Shown here in pieces: positions 30,862-39,131 of a DNA stretch of 64,000 bases. Origin of the DNA: Emticicia aquatilis. Its GTDB lineage: Bacteria; Bacteroidota; Bacteroidia; Cytophagales; Spirosomataceae. How positions within the stretch are numbered: position 1 is the first letter of the stretch; every line of letters starts with the position of its first letter. The position numbers and the translations under genes were made by a program. The notes under the pieces were generated by a model, which ran no database searches, had not been told where the DNA came from, and worked only from the letters and a program-made list of their open reading frames with translations. The stretch is from NCBI RefSeq assembly GCF_014644295.1, contig NZ_BMKK01000008.1, positions 124,001-188,000 of the forward strand. Direction: 5' to 3'.

Positions 30862-32469
30862 TTAAAGCGAATTAAGTATCATCTCCGCACCTTTCTCGGC
30901 AATCATATACACAGGGGCATTCGTATTTCCCGAAACAATGGTTGGCATAATTGAAGCATCAATTACTCGCAATCCTTCAATGCCTTTTACCCTAAGTTGG
31001 TTATCAACTACAGCCATTTCATCGTTGCCCATTTTGCAAGTTCCAATTGGGTGATATACAGTTTCAAGTTGTTTTTTGAGGTGTAGCATAATTGCATCAT
31101 CCGAACTCATATCGGGTGGAGTAATTTGTCTTTTTCGATATTTATCAAAAGCCGAAGCCTGAATCACTTCAATGGCTTTCTTGGCTGCTTTCAGTAGTGT
31201 AATTTGGTCTTGTTCAGCTTCCAAAAAATTCGGTTGTATAATTGGGTCGTCCATGGCATTATTACTTCCCAGTCTTACATAACCTCTACTTTCTGGACGC
31301 AGAAGCGTCGGCAAAATCGTAAATCCATCGTTAAACGGAAACGTTTTCATATCATAAAAATCATAATCGTAACCTTCTCCAACTTGTAATGATGCAAAAT
31401 GAAACTGATAATTCACTCGGTCGGGGCTATCATCGGTCATCCAAAATGCAGCCGACTCAAGTGGACTAATCGTAAAGATTCCTTTCTTGGTAAATACATA
31501 TTTCATTAAGCCTTTTAATTGATTGATAGGTTTTAGGTGATGATTCTGTCCAAATTCTTGATTTGACAAACAACTTACGCCCGAAAACAAATGGTCTTGC
31601 AGGTTTTTACCTACACCCGAAAGGTTTTTCTTGCATACAATATTATGTTTTTTCAACTCATCGGCATCACCCACACCCGAAAGCATCAAAATCTGTGGCG
31701 AGGCAAACGAACCCGCCGACAAAATCACTTCTTTATTGGCAAATACTTTATCGGTATTATTTTTACCAACAAAATATTCTACACCAACAGCTTTATCATT
31801 CTCAATCAGAATTTGTTTTACAGCAGCATTTGTCTGCACAGTCAGATTTTTTCGGTGCATCGCAGGCTTCAAAAATGCGACAGCTGCACTAAATCTTTTC
31901 GCATCTTTAATCGTAAACTGCAATCGGCTTGCACCTTCTTGCTTTTCACCGTTATAATCATCGTTACGTCTGATACCCGACTCATCGCAAGCAGCCACAA
32001 AGGCATCCGAAAATGGCGTATCAAATCTCGTAGCGTATGTTACATTGAGCAATCCATCGGTTCCATGATAAGGATTGTTAATCTGCTCATTGGCTTCTGA
32101 CTTCTTAAAATACGGCAAAACGTCTTCATATCCCCAACCTTTATTTCCAAATTTTGCCCAATCATTATAATCTTCTTTGTTTCCTCGTACATACGCCATA
32201 GCGTTGGTCGAGCTGCTTCCGCCCAACGTTCGGCCACGTGGCAAGTAAATTCGCCTGTTCAATACGTGTTTTTGGGGTTCGGTACTATACCCCCAATCGA
32301 CTTCTGATTTAAATAGTTTGGCATAGCCAGCTGGAATATGGATTTCCATTTTTTTGTCGGGTCCACCTGCTTCCAATAACAAAACCTTATTATTGGGGTT
32401 TTCTGAAAGCCGATTAGCCAAGACACAGCCTGCCGAACCAGCTCCTATAATAATGAAGTCGTAACGCAT
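30862..32469 (-). CDS. GMC family FAD-dependent oxidoreductase (choline dehydrogenase-like)
   Basis: 535 residues, typical length. The N-terminal dinucleotide motif IIIGAGSAGCVLANRL and LLLEAGG bind FAD; the GMC signature region RGRTLGGSSSTNAMAYVRG follows. The active-site His is in YHPIGTCKMG and the second catalytic residue (Asn) in GNTNAPVYMIAEKGAEMI. It belongs to the BetA/alcohol-dehydrogenase branch, which oxidises alcohols such as choline, glycerol derivatives or aliphatic alcohols. No signal peptide or heme partner is adjacent, and no bet genes are nearby, so a role in glycine-betaine synthesis is not supported; the substrate is unknown. Confidence 0.92.
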   Translation of the reverse strand: MRYDFIIIGAGSAGCVLANRLSENPNNKVLLLEAGGPDKKMEIHIPAGYAKLFKSEVDWGYSTEPQKHVLNRRIYLPRGRTLGGSSSTNAMAYVRGNKEDYNDWAKFGNKGWGYEDVLPYFKKSEANEQINNPYHGTDGLLNVTYATRFDTPFSDAFVAACDESGIRRNDDYNGEKQEGASRLQFTIKDAKRFSAAVAFLKPAMHRKNLTVQTNAAVKQILIENDKAVGVEYFVGKNNTDKVFANKEVILSAGSFASPQILMLSGVGDADELKKHNIVCKKNLSGVGKNLQDHLFSGVSCLSNQEFGQNHHLKPINQLKGLMKYVFTKKGIFTISPLESAAFWMTDDSPDRVNYQFHFASLQVGEGYDYDFYDMKTFPFNDGFTILPTLLRPESRGYVRLGSNNAMDDPIIQPNFLEAEQDQITLLKAAKKAIEVIQASAFDKYRKRQITPPDMSSDDAIMLHLKKQLETVYHPIGTCKMGNDEMAVVDNQLRVKGIEGLRVIDASIMPTIVSGNTNAPVYMIAEKGAEMILNSL

Positions 32470-32507
32470 GATTTATAGTTTTTTAGGTTGAAATAAATGT
32501 AATTTTG

Positions 32508-32598
32508 AATGAGTGAATGATAGAATGAATGAATACAGGAAGAATATATTATATACATGTTTATTCTATCATTGAAGCATTCGCTCATTCAATCATTA
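32508..32598. repeat. intergenic inverted repeat, GAGTGAATGATAGAATGA family, copy 2
   Basis: The left part TGAATGAGTGAATGATAGAA and the right part (TTCTATCATTGAAGCATTCG to CATTCAATCATT) form an imperfect palindrome of about 90 nt filling the gap between pdxH and the GMC gene. The core word is identical to that at 1122-1139. Confidence 0.75.
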
Positions 32599-32601
32599 AA
32601 T

Positions 32602-33246
32602 TTACGGAGAAAGTCTTTCAATTTTCCAATCGTCACCAACTTTTGTAAACAAAATTCGGTCGTGTAAACGATTCGGCCGACCTTGCCAAAACTCAATTCT
32701 TTCGGGGTTTACACAATAGCCACCCCAGTGAGCTGGTCTTGGAATAACTTCGAGGTCTTTAAACTCATTTTCTAATTCACTCAGGCGATGTTCGATAACC
32801 TCTCTGCTTTCAATGACCGAACTTTGGTTCGATACCCAAGCTCCAATCTGACTACCACGAGGACGTGAGTGATAATACTCATCCGATTCATCGCCACTCA
32901 CTTTTTCTATACTTCCTTCAATTCGTACCTGACGTTCTAAATCACCCCAAAAAAAAGTCAACGATGCAAAAGGCGTTTCGGCTACTTCATTTCCTTTATT
33001 ACTTTTATAATTTGTGTAGAAAGTAAAGCCGTTTTCGTCGAAACCTTTCAATAAAACAATCCTTCCGTGCGGTTTTCCCGCCGAAACAGTTGAAAGTGTC
33101 ATGGCATTGGGTTCTAAAATTTGGGCATTCAAAGCTTCCGTAAACCACTTCTCAAATTGTTTAATTGGATTCTTTAAAACATTTTCTTCTAACAGTTCGT
33201 TTCGAGTATATGATTGCCTAAGGGCAGCAACATCTGTTTTATTCAT
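32602..33246 (-). CDS. pdxH: pyridoxamine 5'-phosphate oxidase
   Basis: 214 residues, the usual size. PdxH is an FMN homodimer that oxidises PNP or PMP to pyridoxal 5'-phosphate. Signature segments: NAMTLSTVSAGKPHGRIVLL and KGFDENGFTFYTNYKS (FMN and substrate binding), FFWGDLERQVRIEG, the YYHSRPRGSQIGAWVSNQSS block, and the C-terminal PAHWGGYCVNPERIEFWQGR followed by RLHDR with the conserved Arg and His. It is transcribed toward the GMC gene, from which a repeat element separates it, and is divergent from the DUF349 gene. Confidence 0.96.
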   Translation of the reverse strand: MNKTDVAALRQSYTRNELLEENVLKNPIKQFEKWFTEALNAQILEPNAMTLSTVSAGKPHGRIVLLKGFDENGFTFYTNYKSNKGNEVAETPFASLTFFWGDLERQVRIEGSIEKVSGDESDEYYHSRPRGSQIGAWVSNQSSVIESREVIEHRLSELENEFKDLEVIPRPAHWGGYCVNPERIEFWQGRPNRLHDRILFTKVGDDWKIERLSP

Positions 33247-33339
33247 TAGTTTGCAACGTTTTTAAGTTTTTTTTCGTATATAACATATATATAAGGAATG
33301 AAGTTTTTGAAACCTTCGGTAATTCCTTCATAAATTTAT

Positions 33340-33347
33340 TACATTTG
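33340..33347 (+). promoter_or_regulatory. -7 element (TACATTTG) before the DUF349 gene
   Basis: Exact TAnnTTTG match 35 nt before the start codon; no good -33 TTG at 19-nt spacing. Confidence 0.5.
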
Positions 33348-33381
33348 CAAATCTAATGAGAACTTTTTAGAACATTCAAAA

Positions 33382-35613
33382 ATGACCAATAAAGAATTGG
33401 ATTTGACAGAAAATGCCACGGATGCTACTGCCAACGAAGAAACCCCTTCGGCAACAGTAGAAAATTCTACAGAAAATGTAGAAAGTAAAACCATTGAGGA
33501 AACAGCCAAAGATAATATGAACGAGCAAAAAGACACAATCGAAAACGCAACCGAAAATGCGGTTGAAGAAGCAGTAAACACCGTTGAGAATACAGCAACC
33601 GAAACAATTGACACAGTTACAGAAGTGGCAAGCGAAACTGTTGCAGAGGTAGAAAGTGTGGCGTCGGAAATAACGGAAGCAGTAGAAAGTACCATCGAAG
33701 AAACCCCAGCAACCGAAGCATCTGCTCCAGTAGAAGAGCCAATAGCAGTTGCTCATAGCGAAGATATAATTGCTTCGATTGAGCCATTGGCCGACGAAGC
33801 AGAATTGGCCATTGAGCCAATCGAAGAGGTAACTCCTCAAGAAGAAGTTGATTATAGCAACTTCACCAAAAAAGATTTTGTTGACCTCGGCGAAAAACTT
33901 TTGGCGTCAATCAAGGCAGAAGGCGTAAGCGTATCAGATGTAAAAAATGCTGATGTCGTGATGCGTGAAATCAAGCCAATTTTTGATGACCTGAAAGCAC
34001 GCGAAAAAGCCGAGGCTTTGAAAAAATATATTGCTGATAATGGCAACAACGAAGGTTTCGAATACAAAAACGATAATTACGTTGTTCGTTTCGAATCTTT
34101 GAATGCTCAAATCAGAGATGCTAAAAATTCATTCTTCCAAAAAATCGAAAGATTAAAAGAAGATTATTTCGAGCGTAAGACTCAATTATTACAACGCCTC
34201 CGTGAAGTGGTTGATGAAGAAGAAAAAGGCGGCACAAAAAGCAACTGGCAAGAATTTAAGAAAATTCAAGAAGATTGGAAAAATGCAGGAAATGTAAATT
34301 CTCCGCACAATACCACACTTTGGTCGGCTTATAATGCTTTAGTTGATAGATATTTCAGCATTCGTCATATCCAAAACGAACTCAAAGACCTCGACCGTAA
34401 GAAAAACTTTACGGCTAAGGCTGACATCGTTGTGAAAATCGAAGCCATTGCTCAAGGAATCGAAGAAGGTGGTTTGAGTAATACAACGCTACGCCAAGCA
34501 AACGATTTGTTGGAAGAATACAAACACATTGGTCCTGCCGCTCGCGAAGCTCAAGATGAACTTTGGAAGCGTCTGAAAGCAGCCTTCGATATTATTCACA
34601 ACAAACGTCGTGAGCAATCGGCCCAAACAAATCAGTTACAAGAAGAAATCTACGCTGCGAAACTTCGTTTGGTAGAAAATCTTAAACCATACATTGAGTT
34701 CAACACCGATAGCATCAACGAATGGAACGCCAAAACCAAAGAAGTAATGGCAATCCAAGACCAATGGAATGCCATTAAAGGTGCTATGCCAAAAGAAAAA
34801 GGAAAAGATATTAGCCGTGATTTCTGGGGCTTGTTGAAAACCTTCTTCCGTAATAAAGGCGATTTCTTTGCAAAATTAGAAGCTCAAAGAGAAGAAAACC
34901 TCAAAGCGAAAATTGCTCTTTGCGAACAAGTAGAAACTTTGGTTGCTTCAGAAGATTATTCGGCATCCTTTACTGATAAAGTAGTTGAACTTCAAAAAAC
35001 TTGGAAAACAATTGGCCACGTTCCAGAAAAAATGAAAGATAAAATCTACGAGCGATTCAAAAAAGCTTGTGATGAGTTTTTCAATGGAAAACGTGCTAAA
35101 GGCAACGCCATCGAGTTAGAATACGAAGAAAACTTGAAGCAAAAAATTGCTATCTGTGAAGAAATCGAAGCTTTAGCGAAAAGTGGAGATACGCAACTTG
35201 GCAAACTTTCTGAGTTCAAGGCTCAGTACAACGCCATCGGTTTTGTACCTCGCAAAGAAATGCAAAATATCCAACGCCGATTTGTTGATGCCATTAATTC
35301 ATTCGTGAAAGGTAGCACAGGCATCAGCGGTGCAGAGAAAGAGAAAATGGTACTCCAAAACGAAGTTGAGGTCGTAACCAAAGGCGATAAAGGCGGCTCG
35401 AAAGAGTTGGATAAAAAAGAAAACGATATTCGTCGTAAGATGAAAGCCATCGAAGATGATATTCATTTGTGGCAAAACAACATCGAGTTCTTTGCTCGTT
35501 CTAAAAATGCAGCTTCGGTTCGTGCAGAATACGAAACCAAGATAAAAGGAGCAGAAAAAGAACTTGCTGAATTAAAACAAAAATTAAAGATTATCATCGC
35601 CGCTGGCGAATAA
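33382..35613 (+). CDS. DUF349 domain-containing coiled-coil protein
   Basis: 743 residues. Residues 1-155 are a low-complexity acidic region rich in Glu, Ala, Thr and Val (NATENAVEEAVNTVENTATE and similar heptad-like repeats). After this come several DUF349 units, each a ~70-residue helical hairpin with the W-(x)n-W/F pattern: NWQEFKKIQEDWKNAG, IQDQWNAIKG, LQKTWKTIGHVPEKMKDKIY and FKAQYNAIGFVPRKEMQNIQ. The C-terminal 80 residues form a charged coiled coil. The family is widespread in Bacteroidota and also represented by YicC/YccA-unrelated proteins of unknown function; no enzymatic motif is visible. It is likely cytosolic. A perfect terminator follows. Confidence 0.85.
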   Translation: MTNKELDLTENATDATANEETPSATVENSTENVESKTIEETAKDNMNEQKDTIENATENAVEEAVNTVENTATETIDTVTEVASETVAEVESVASEITEAVESTIEETPATEASAPVEEPIAVAHSEDIIASIEPLADEAELAIEPIEEVTPQEEVDYSNFTKKDFVDLGEKLLASIKAEGVSVSDVKNADVVMREIKPIFDDLKAREKAEALKKYIADNGNNEGFEYKNDNYVVRFESLNAQIRDAKNSFFQKIERLKEDYFERKTQLLQRLREVVDEEEKGGTKSNWQEFKKIQEDWKNAGNVNSPHNTTLWSAYNALVDRYFSIRHIQNELKDLDRKKNFTAKADIVVKIEAIAQGIEEGGLSNTTLRQANDLLEEYKHIGPAAREAQDELWKRLKAAFDIIHNKRREQSAQTNQLQEEIYAAKLRLVENLKPYIEFNTDSINEWNAKTKEVMAIQDQWNAIKGAMPKEKGKDISRDFWGLLKTFFRNKGDFFAKLEAQREENLKAKIALCEQVETLVASEDYSASFTDKVVELQKTWKTIGHVPEKMKDKIYERFKKACDEFFNGKRAKGNAIELEYEENLKQKIAICEEIEALAKSGDTQLGKLSEFKAQYNAIGFVPRKEMQNIQRRFVDAINSFVKGSTGISGAEKEKMVLQNEVEVVTKGDKGGSKELDKKENDIRRKMKAIEDDIHLWQNNIEFFARSKNAASVRAEYETKIKGAEKELAELKQKLKIIIAAGE

Positions 35614-35621
35614 TTCACACA

Positions 35622-35658
35622 AAAAATAGAGGTATCAGCAGATGCCTCTATTTTTTTT
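35622..35658 (+). terminator. intrinsic terminator after the DUF349 gene
   Basis: 15-bp stem AAAAATAGAGGTATC / GATGCCTCTATTTTT (one T-G pair), loop AGCA, and a run of T. Confidence 0.92.
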
Positions 35659-35743
35659 GAAAATTTTTTACTTTTTAAATCACTGACTTCCAAATACTTA
35701 CCTCAAAGTTGTGCAAAAAGCTTAAAAAAAGTTTATAAAACAC

Positions 35744-35774
35744 TTGCGTAATATTTAATATCACACTAATTTTG
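35744..35774 (+). promoter_or_regulatory. promoter of the tRNA-Thr pair
   Basis: TTG (35744-35746), 20 nt, then TAATTTTG (35767-35774): a near-perfect match to the Bacteroidota promoter consensus, about 50 nt before the first tRNA. Confidence 0.75.
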
Positions 35775-35825
35775 CACCACAATAACAGAGAGACGAACTC
35801 AATTCAAAACTCTTTATCGTAAATT

Positions 35826-35898
35826 GCCTCCATAGCTCAGCTGATAGAGCAACTGACTTGTAATCAGTAGGTCGCTGGTTTGATCCCGGCTGGGGGCT
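35826..35898 (+). tRNA. tRNA-Thr (TGT), copy 1
   Basis: Acceptor GCCTCCA / TGGGGGC, D-arm GCTCAGCTGATAGAGC, anticodon arm ACTGA-CTTGTAA-TCAGT, T-arm GCTGG-TTTGATC-CCGGC; 73 nt. Canonical housekeeping gene. Confidence 0.96.
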
Positions 35899-35945
35899 CG
35901 AAAGTTCACAGAATACTTTTCAAAAATTTTGTAAATAGTAAATTT

Positions 35946-36018
35946 GCCTCCATAGCTCAGCTGATAGAGCAACTGACTTGTAATCAGTAGGTCGCTGGTT
36001 TGATCCCGGCTGGGGGCT
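35946..36018 (+). tRNA. tRNA-Thr (TGT), copy 2
   Basis: Identical in all 73 positions to the gene 120 nt upstream and followed by the same terminator, so the pair forms one transcript. Confidence 0.96.
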
Positions 36019-36022
36019 CAGG

Positions 36023-36056
36023 AAAAGAGTTACAATTAGCGTTGTAACTCTTTTTT
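36023..36056 (+). terminator. terminator of the tRNA-Thr operon
   Basis: 13-bp stem AAAAGAGTTACAA / TTGTAACTCTTTT, loop TTAGCG, then T-run; begins four nt after the second tRNA. Confidence 0.92.
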
Positions 36057-36092
36057 GCGTTTATACGTTATCTATTAAAATATTGGCGTAGT

Positions 36093-37169
36093 ATGAAGCA
36101 AAAGATTTTAAGAATAATCAAATATTCGTTCTTAGGTTTATTAGTGGCGTTGATACTTTTCATTGCGTTTAATGTCGATTCGAGTATTTATGCCTACCGA
36201 CAAGCCAAAGGGCAACTCAAAATTATATTCAATACTCGTCCTGTCAGTGAAGTTTTGGCCGATAAATCTTTTCCTGATTCACTTAAAAAACGAATTTTAT
36301 TAATTGAAGAAATAAAACGCTTTGCGGTTGATTCGTTGGGGCTGAATCCGTCGGATAACTATACCACTTTCTACGACCAACACCAAAAGCCAATCTTGTG
36401 GGTAATTACGGCCTGCGAGCCATTTGAACTGAAAGCCAGAAAATGGGATTTCCCGATTGTGGGAACATTTAGCTACAAAGGTCATTTTGAAAAAGCCATT
36501 GCCGATGCCGAACTCAACGAACTAAAAAAGCAAGGTTTTGATACGCAACTCAATGAAGTATCGGCCTGGAGTACGCTTGGCTACTTGAAAGACCCAATTT
36601 TAAGCTCAATGCTCGAAAAATCTGAAGGGCGTTTGGCGGCACTGATAATTCATGAACTAACGCATGGTACGCTTTTTGTAAAAAATAATTTAGAGTTCAA
36701 CGAAAATCTGGCCGATTTTGTGGGAGACTACGGAGCGATACGTTTTCTGACAAGTAAATACGGCAAAAACTCAAAAGAATTGGAGCGATATCAGTTCTCA
36801 AAAAAATACAATGATGCCTATAGTCAGCATTTATTGAGAGGTGCCAAGAAATTGGATAGTCTATACAAGAATTTCGATAAAAAAATGACGATTCAAGAAA
36901 AGAAACGTCAGAAGATAGCAATGATAAGTACGATTATCAATAAGAGCGATACACTCTTGGCAGGAGAATTTCAGAAACGATTAATTAGCCGCAAGAAATG
37001 GACTTTAAACGACAATAATTTGCCCAACAATGCGTATTTTATTGGGTATCTGACTTATCAAAGCAAACAGAACCAGTTTAAAGATGAATTTGTTAAAGAG
37101 TATAAAGGAAACTTTAATAATTACTTAACATATTTGAAGCAAAAATATCCGAGTAGTATTGTTTTCTAA
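36093..37169 (+). CDS. predicted zinc aminopeptidase (PF10023-type), membrane-anchored
   Basis: 358 residues. An N-terminal uncleaved helix (YSFLGLLVALILFIAFNV) anchors it, with the rest in the periplasm. The sequence has the layout of the 'predicted aminopeptidase' family: YAYRQAKGQLKI near the start, FSYKGHF, WSTLGYLKDPILSSML, and the zinc site HELTH with a downstream Glu in FNENLADFVGDYGA (HExxH...E gluzincin arrangement). The proteolytic role is inferred from the zinc motif; no substrate is known. The DUF3108 gene follows at 31 nt and is probably cotranscribed. Confidence 0.85.
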   Translation: MKQKILRIIKYSFLGLLVALILFIAFNVDSSIYAYRQAKGQLKIIFNTRPVSEVLADKSFPDSLKKRILLIEEIKRFAVDSLGLNPSDNYTTFYDQHQKPILWVITACEPFELKARKWDFPIVGTFSYKGHFEKAIADAELNELKKQGFDTQLNEVSAWSTLGYLKDPILSSMLEKSEGRLAALIIHELTHGTLFVKNNLEFNENLADFVGDYGAIRFLTSKYGKNSKELERYQFSKKYNDAYSQHLLRGAKKLDSLYKNFDKKMTIQEKKRQKIAMISTIINKSDTLLAGEFQKRLISRKKWTLNDNNLPNNAYFIGYLTYQSKQNQFKDEFVKEYKGNFNNYLTYLKQKYPSSIVF

Positions 37170-37200
37170 ATAATAGCATCCTTCAAAATTCTAAACTAAA

Positions 37201-37989
37201 ATGAGTTTTCTCAAAAAAATCTTATTTTTATGTATCATTGTCACTACGAGTTCGTTTGTGGTGAGCGATAGCTATCGCTATTTACCGAATCATGCGTTTA
37301 AGGCGGGCGAATATTTTGAATACAAAGTTAAATATGGATTTTTGAGTGTAGGCGAAGCTACTGTTGATGTAAGTCCACAGATTTACTCAGTTAATAATCG
37401 TCCGTGTTATCGGGTAAATATTTTTGGCCGCACTACTGGGCTTACTGACCTTTTTCATATTCGTAATACTTATCGTTCGTATTTGGATACTGCGGCTATC
37501 TTGCCACAGAAATTCTTGATGGATTTGCAAGAAAACAATTACCGAAAAGAACAAACCATCACTTTCGACCACCTTGCAAACGCAGCCGTACGAGAACAAA
37601 ACAAAGAGCGTAAAAACTTCAAACTACCCGATAATGTGCATGATGTGGTTTCGGGGTACTATTTTCTGAGAACGATTGACTTCACGAAAGTAAAAATTGG
37701 AGAAACGGTTTCATCAAATATGTTTTTCGACGATGAAATTTACAATATGCGAGTAAAATATAACGGAAAAGGCGTGGTGCGTACGAAATATGGAAAAATT
37801 AATGTAATTAAGTTGAATCCTATTTTACCAAAAAATAGTATGTTTGATGGCGAAGATGCCATCAGAATTTGGGTTTCTGATGATAAAAATCGAGTGCCAA
37901 TCAAAATTGAAGTTGACTTCTCGGTTGGTGGAGCTACAATGGAGTTGAAGAATTACAAAAACACCAAATATGCTTTTGATTGGCAGTAA
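37201..37989 (+). CDS. DUF3108 domain-containing exported protein
   Basis: 262 residues with a signal peptide (KKILFLCIIVTTSSFVVS). The mature part starts with the DUF3108 hallmark AFKAGEYFEYKVKYGFLSVG, i.e. a lipocalin-like beta-barrel beginning with FxxGExLxYxVxYGxxxxG, and continues with alternating strands (YRSYLDTAAILPQKFLMDL; IRIWVSDDKNRVPIKIEV). Periplasmic; function unknown. The family is common in Bacteroidota and Proteobacteria. A bidirectional terminator follows. Confidence 0.88.
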   Translation: MSFLKKILFLCIIVTTSSFVVSDSYRYLPNHAFKAGEYFEYKVKYGFLSVGEATVDVSPQIYSVNNRPCYRVNIFGRTTGLTDLFHIRNTYRSYLDTAAILPQKFLMDLQENNYRKEQTITFDHLANAAVREQNKERKNFKLPDNVHDVVSGYYFLRTIDFTKVKIGETVSSNMFFDDEIYNMRVKYNGKGVVRTKYGKINVIKLNPILPKNSMFDGEDAIRIWVSDDKNRVPIKIEVDFSVGGATMELKNYKNTKYAFDWQ

Positions 37990-38047
37990 TTGGTGATTGG
38001 TTACTGGAAATTTGTTTTGTAAACCGTAAGTAGAAATATATTCTTAC

Positions 38048-38083
38048 AAAAAATGCCTTCCCAATTAGAGAAGGCATTTTTTT
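38048..38083. terminator. bidirectional terminator
   Basis: AAAAAATGCCTTC (38048-38060) / GAAGGCATTTTTT (38070-38082), loop CCAATTAGA. It lies between convergent genes and has T-runs on both strands. Confidence 0.92.
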
Positions 38084-38086
38084 GTT

Positions 38087-38377
38087 TTATCTACGTCCGT
38101 GACTGCGGCTGCTTCTGTTATTATCGCCTCGATAACCACGACTTTGGTTGCCATAACTGCGGCTATAATTTCTATGATTATCGTAGTAGTATCTTCTTGG
38201 CGGAGCAGTATATACACGCACTTGTGGTCTTATGTACGGTCTGTAACCATAATACGGTCGTGAATAATAACGGTCACGATAAGCATAACCGCTATAAAAA
38301 CAACTCGACAGACTGAGCGACAATAAAGCAAAGATACCTGCCAATGTCAACAAGCGAAGTTTCGATTGATTTTTCAT
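38087..38377 (-). CDS. small Tyr/Arg-rich lipoprotein
   Basis: 96 residues: a lipoprotein signal (LTLAGIFALLSLSLSSC, with lipobox LSSC) followed by a highly biased mature chain rich in Tyr, Arg, Ser, Asn and Gly (RDRYYSRPYYGYRPYIRPQV) and ending in SRSHGRR. Small basic lipoproteins of this composition are frequent in Bacteroidota, but no function is known. The stop is only a few nt beyond the shared terminator. Confidence 0.75.
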   Translation of the reverse strand: MKNQSKLRLLTLAGIFALLSLSLSSCFYSGYAYRDRYYSRPYYGYRPYIRPQVRVYTAPPRRYYYDNHRNYSRSYGNQSRGYRGDNNRSSRSHGRR

Positions 38378-38522
38378 AATTCTAACATTTTTTTATTGTA
38401 GATGCTTGAAAACGCTAAAAGGTTGCATTTCATATACCTTTAGACAATTTTAATTCTAAATTCCCTCATTTTTAAAGTTAAAATTTAATTAAATTGCAGG
38501 TGCTTTGAAAAAACTGTAATTA

Positions 38523-39086
38523 ATGGCTCTCACTGAATCGAATATGCTACCCATCGGGACAATCGCACCCGATTTTAGTTTGATAGACACTGTATCAGAT
38601 AAAGTTTTATCAGTTAATGAATTATTCTCTGATAAAGCTACAATTGTAATGTTTATATGTAATCATTGTCCGTACGTAATTCATGTCAAAGATGAGTTAG
38701 TGCGATTAGCCCACGATTATCAACCTAAAGGTGTCAAACTCGTAGCAATTAGCTCAAATGATATTGAAAAGTATCCACAAGATGGCCCAGAAGCCATGAA
38801 AGAGTTTGCACGAGAGAATGGCTTTACATTCCCGTACCTTTACGACGAAACCCAAGAAGTAGCTCGTGCCTACGATGCCGCTTGCACCCCTGACTTCTAT
38901 ATTTTTGACGGTAAAAAAAAACTTCGTTATCGTGGACGATTAGACGAGTCTCGTCCGAGAGTCGAAAGTCCAAAACCAGTTACTGGGAAAGATTTACGAG
39001 GAGCGTTGAACGCTATTTTGGCTAATCAGATGATTTCAGAAATACAGTTTCCGAGTATGGGCTGTAATATCAAATGGAAAAACTAA
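38523..39086 (+). CDS. thioredoxin-fold (AhpC/TSA-like) protein
   Basis: 187 residues without a signal peptide. It has the thioredoxin-like start GTIAPDFSLIDTVSDKVLSV, then the redox motif CNHCPYV (Cys-x-x-Cys) in the position of the active site, the cis-Pro segment AACTPDFYIFD, and the final strand KLRYRGRLDESRP. This sub-family of ResA/TSA-like proteins with C-N-H-C is common in Bacteroidota and cyanobacteria; it probably reduces disulfides or peroxides. It is followed at 45 nt by the MFS/spermidine-synthase gene. Confidence 0.88.
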   Translation: MALTESNMLPIGTIAPDFSLIDTVSDKVLSVNELFSDKATIVMFICNHCPYVIHVKDELVRLAHDYQPKGVKLVAISSNDIEKYPQDGPEAMKEFARENGFTFPYLYDETQEVARAYDAACTPDFYIFDGKKKLRYRGRLDESRPRVESPKPVTGKDLRGALNAILANQMISEIQFPSMGCNIKWKN

Positions 39087-39131
39087 ACACTATTATTATA
39101 TAAATTTCTATATTTAAGCCTAACCTATATA

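Noticed and set aside
31563-32100. Open frames up to 169 codons on + opposite the GMC oxidoreductase
   Set aside because: The minus-strand frame encodes a complete enzyme with all motifs; the + frames are shadows rich in Ser, Phe and His.
33339-33840. Minus-strand frames of 118 and 154 codons at the start of the DUF349 gene
   Set aside because: They are complements of the low-complexity Glu/Ala/Thr/Val region and show only Ser/Val or Cys/Phe bias.
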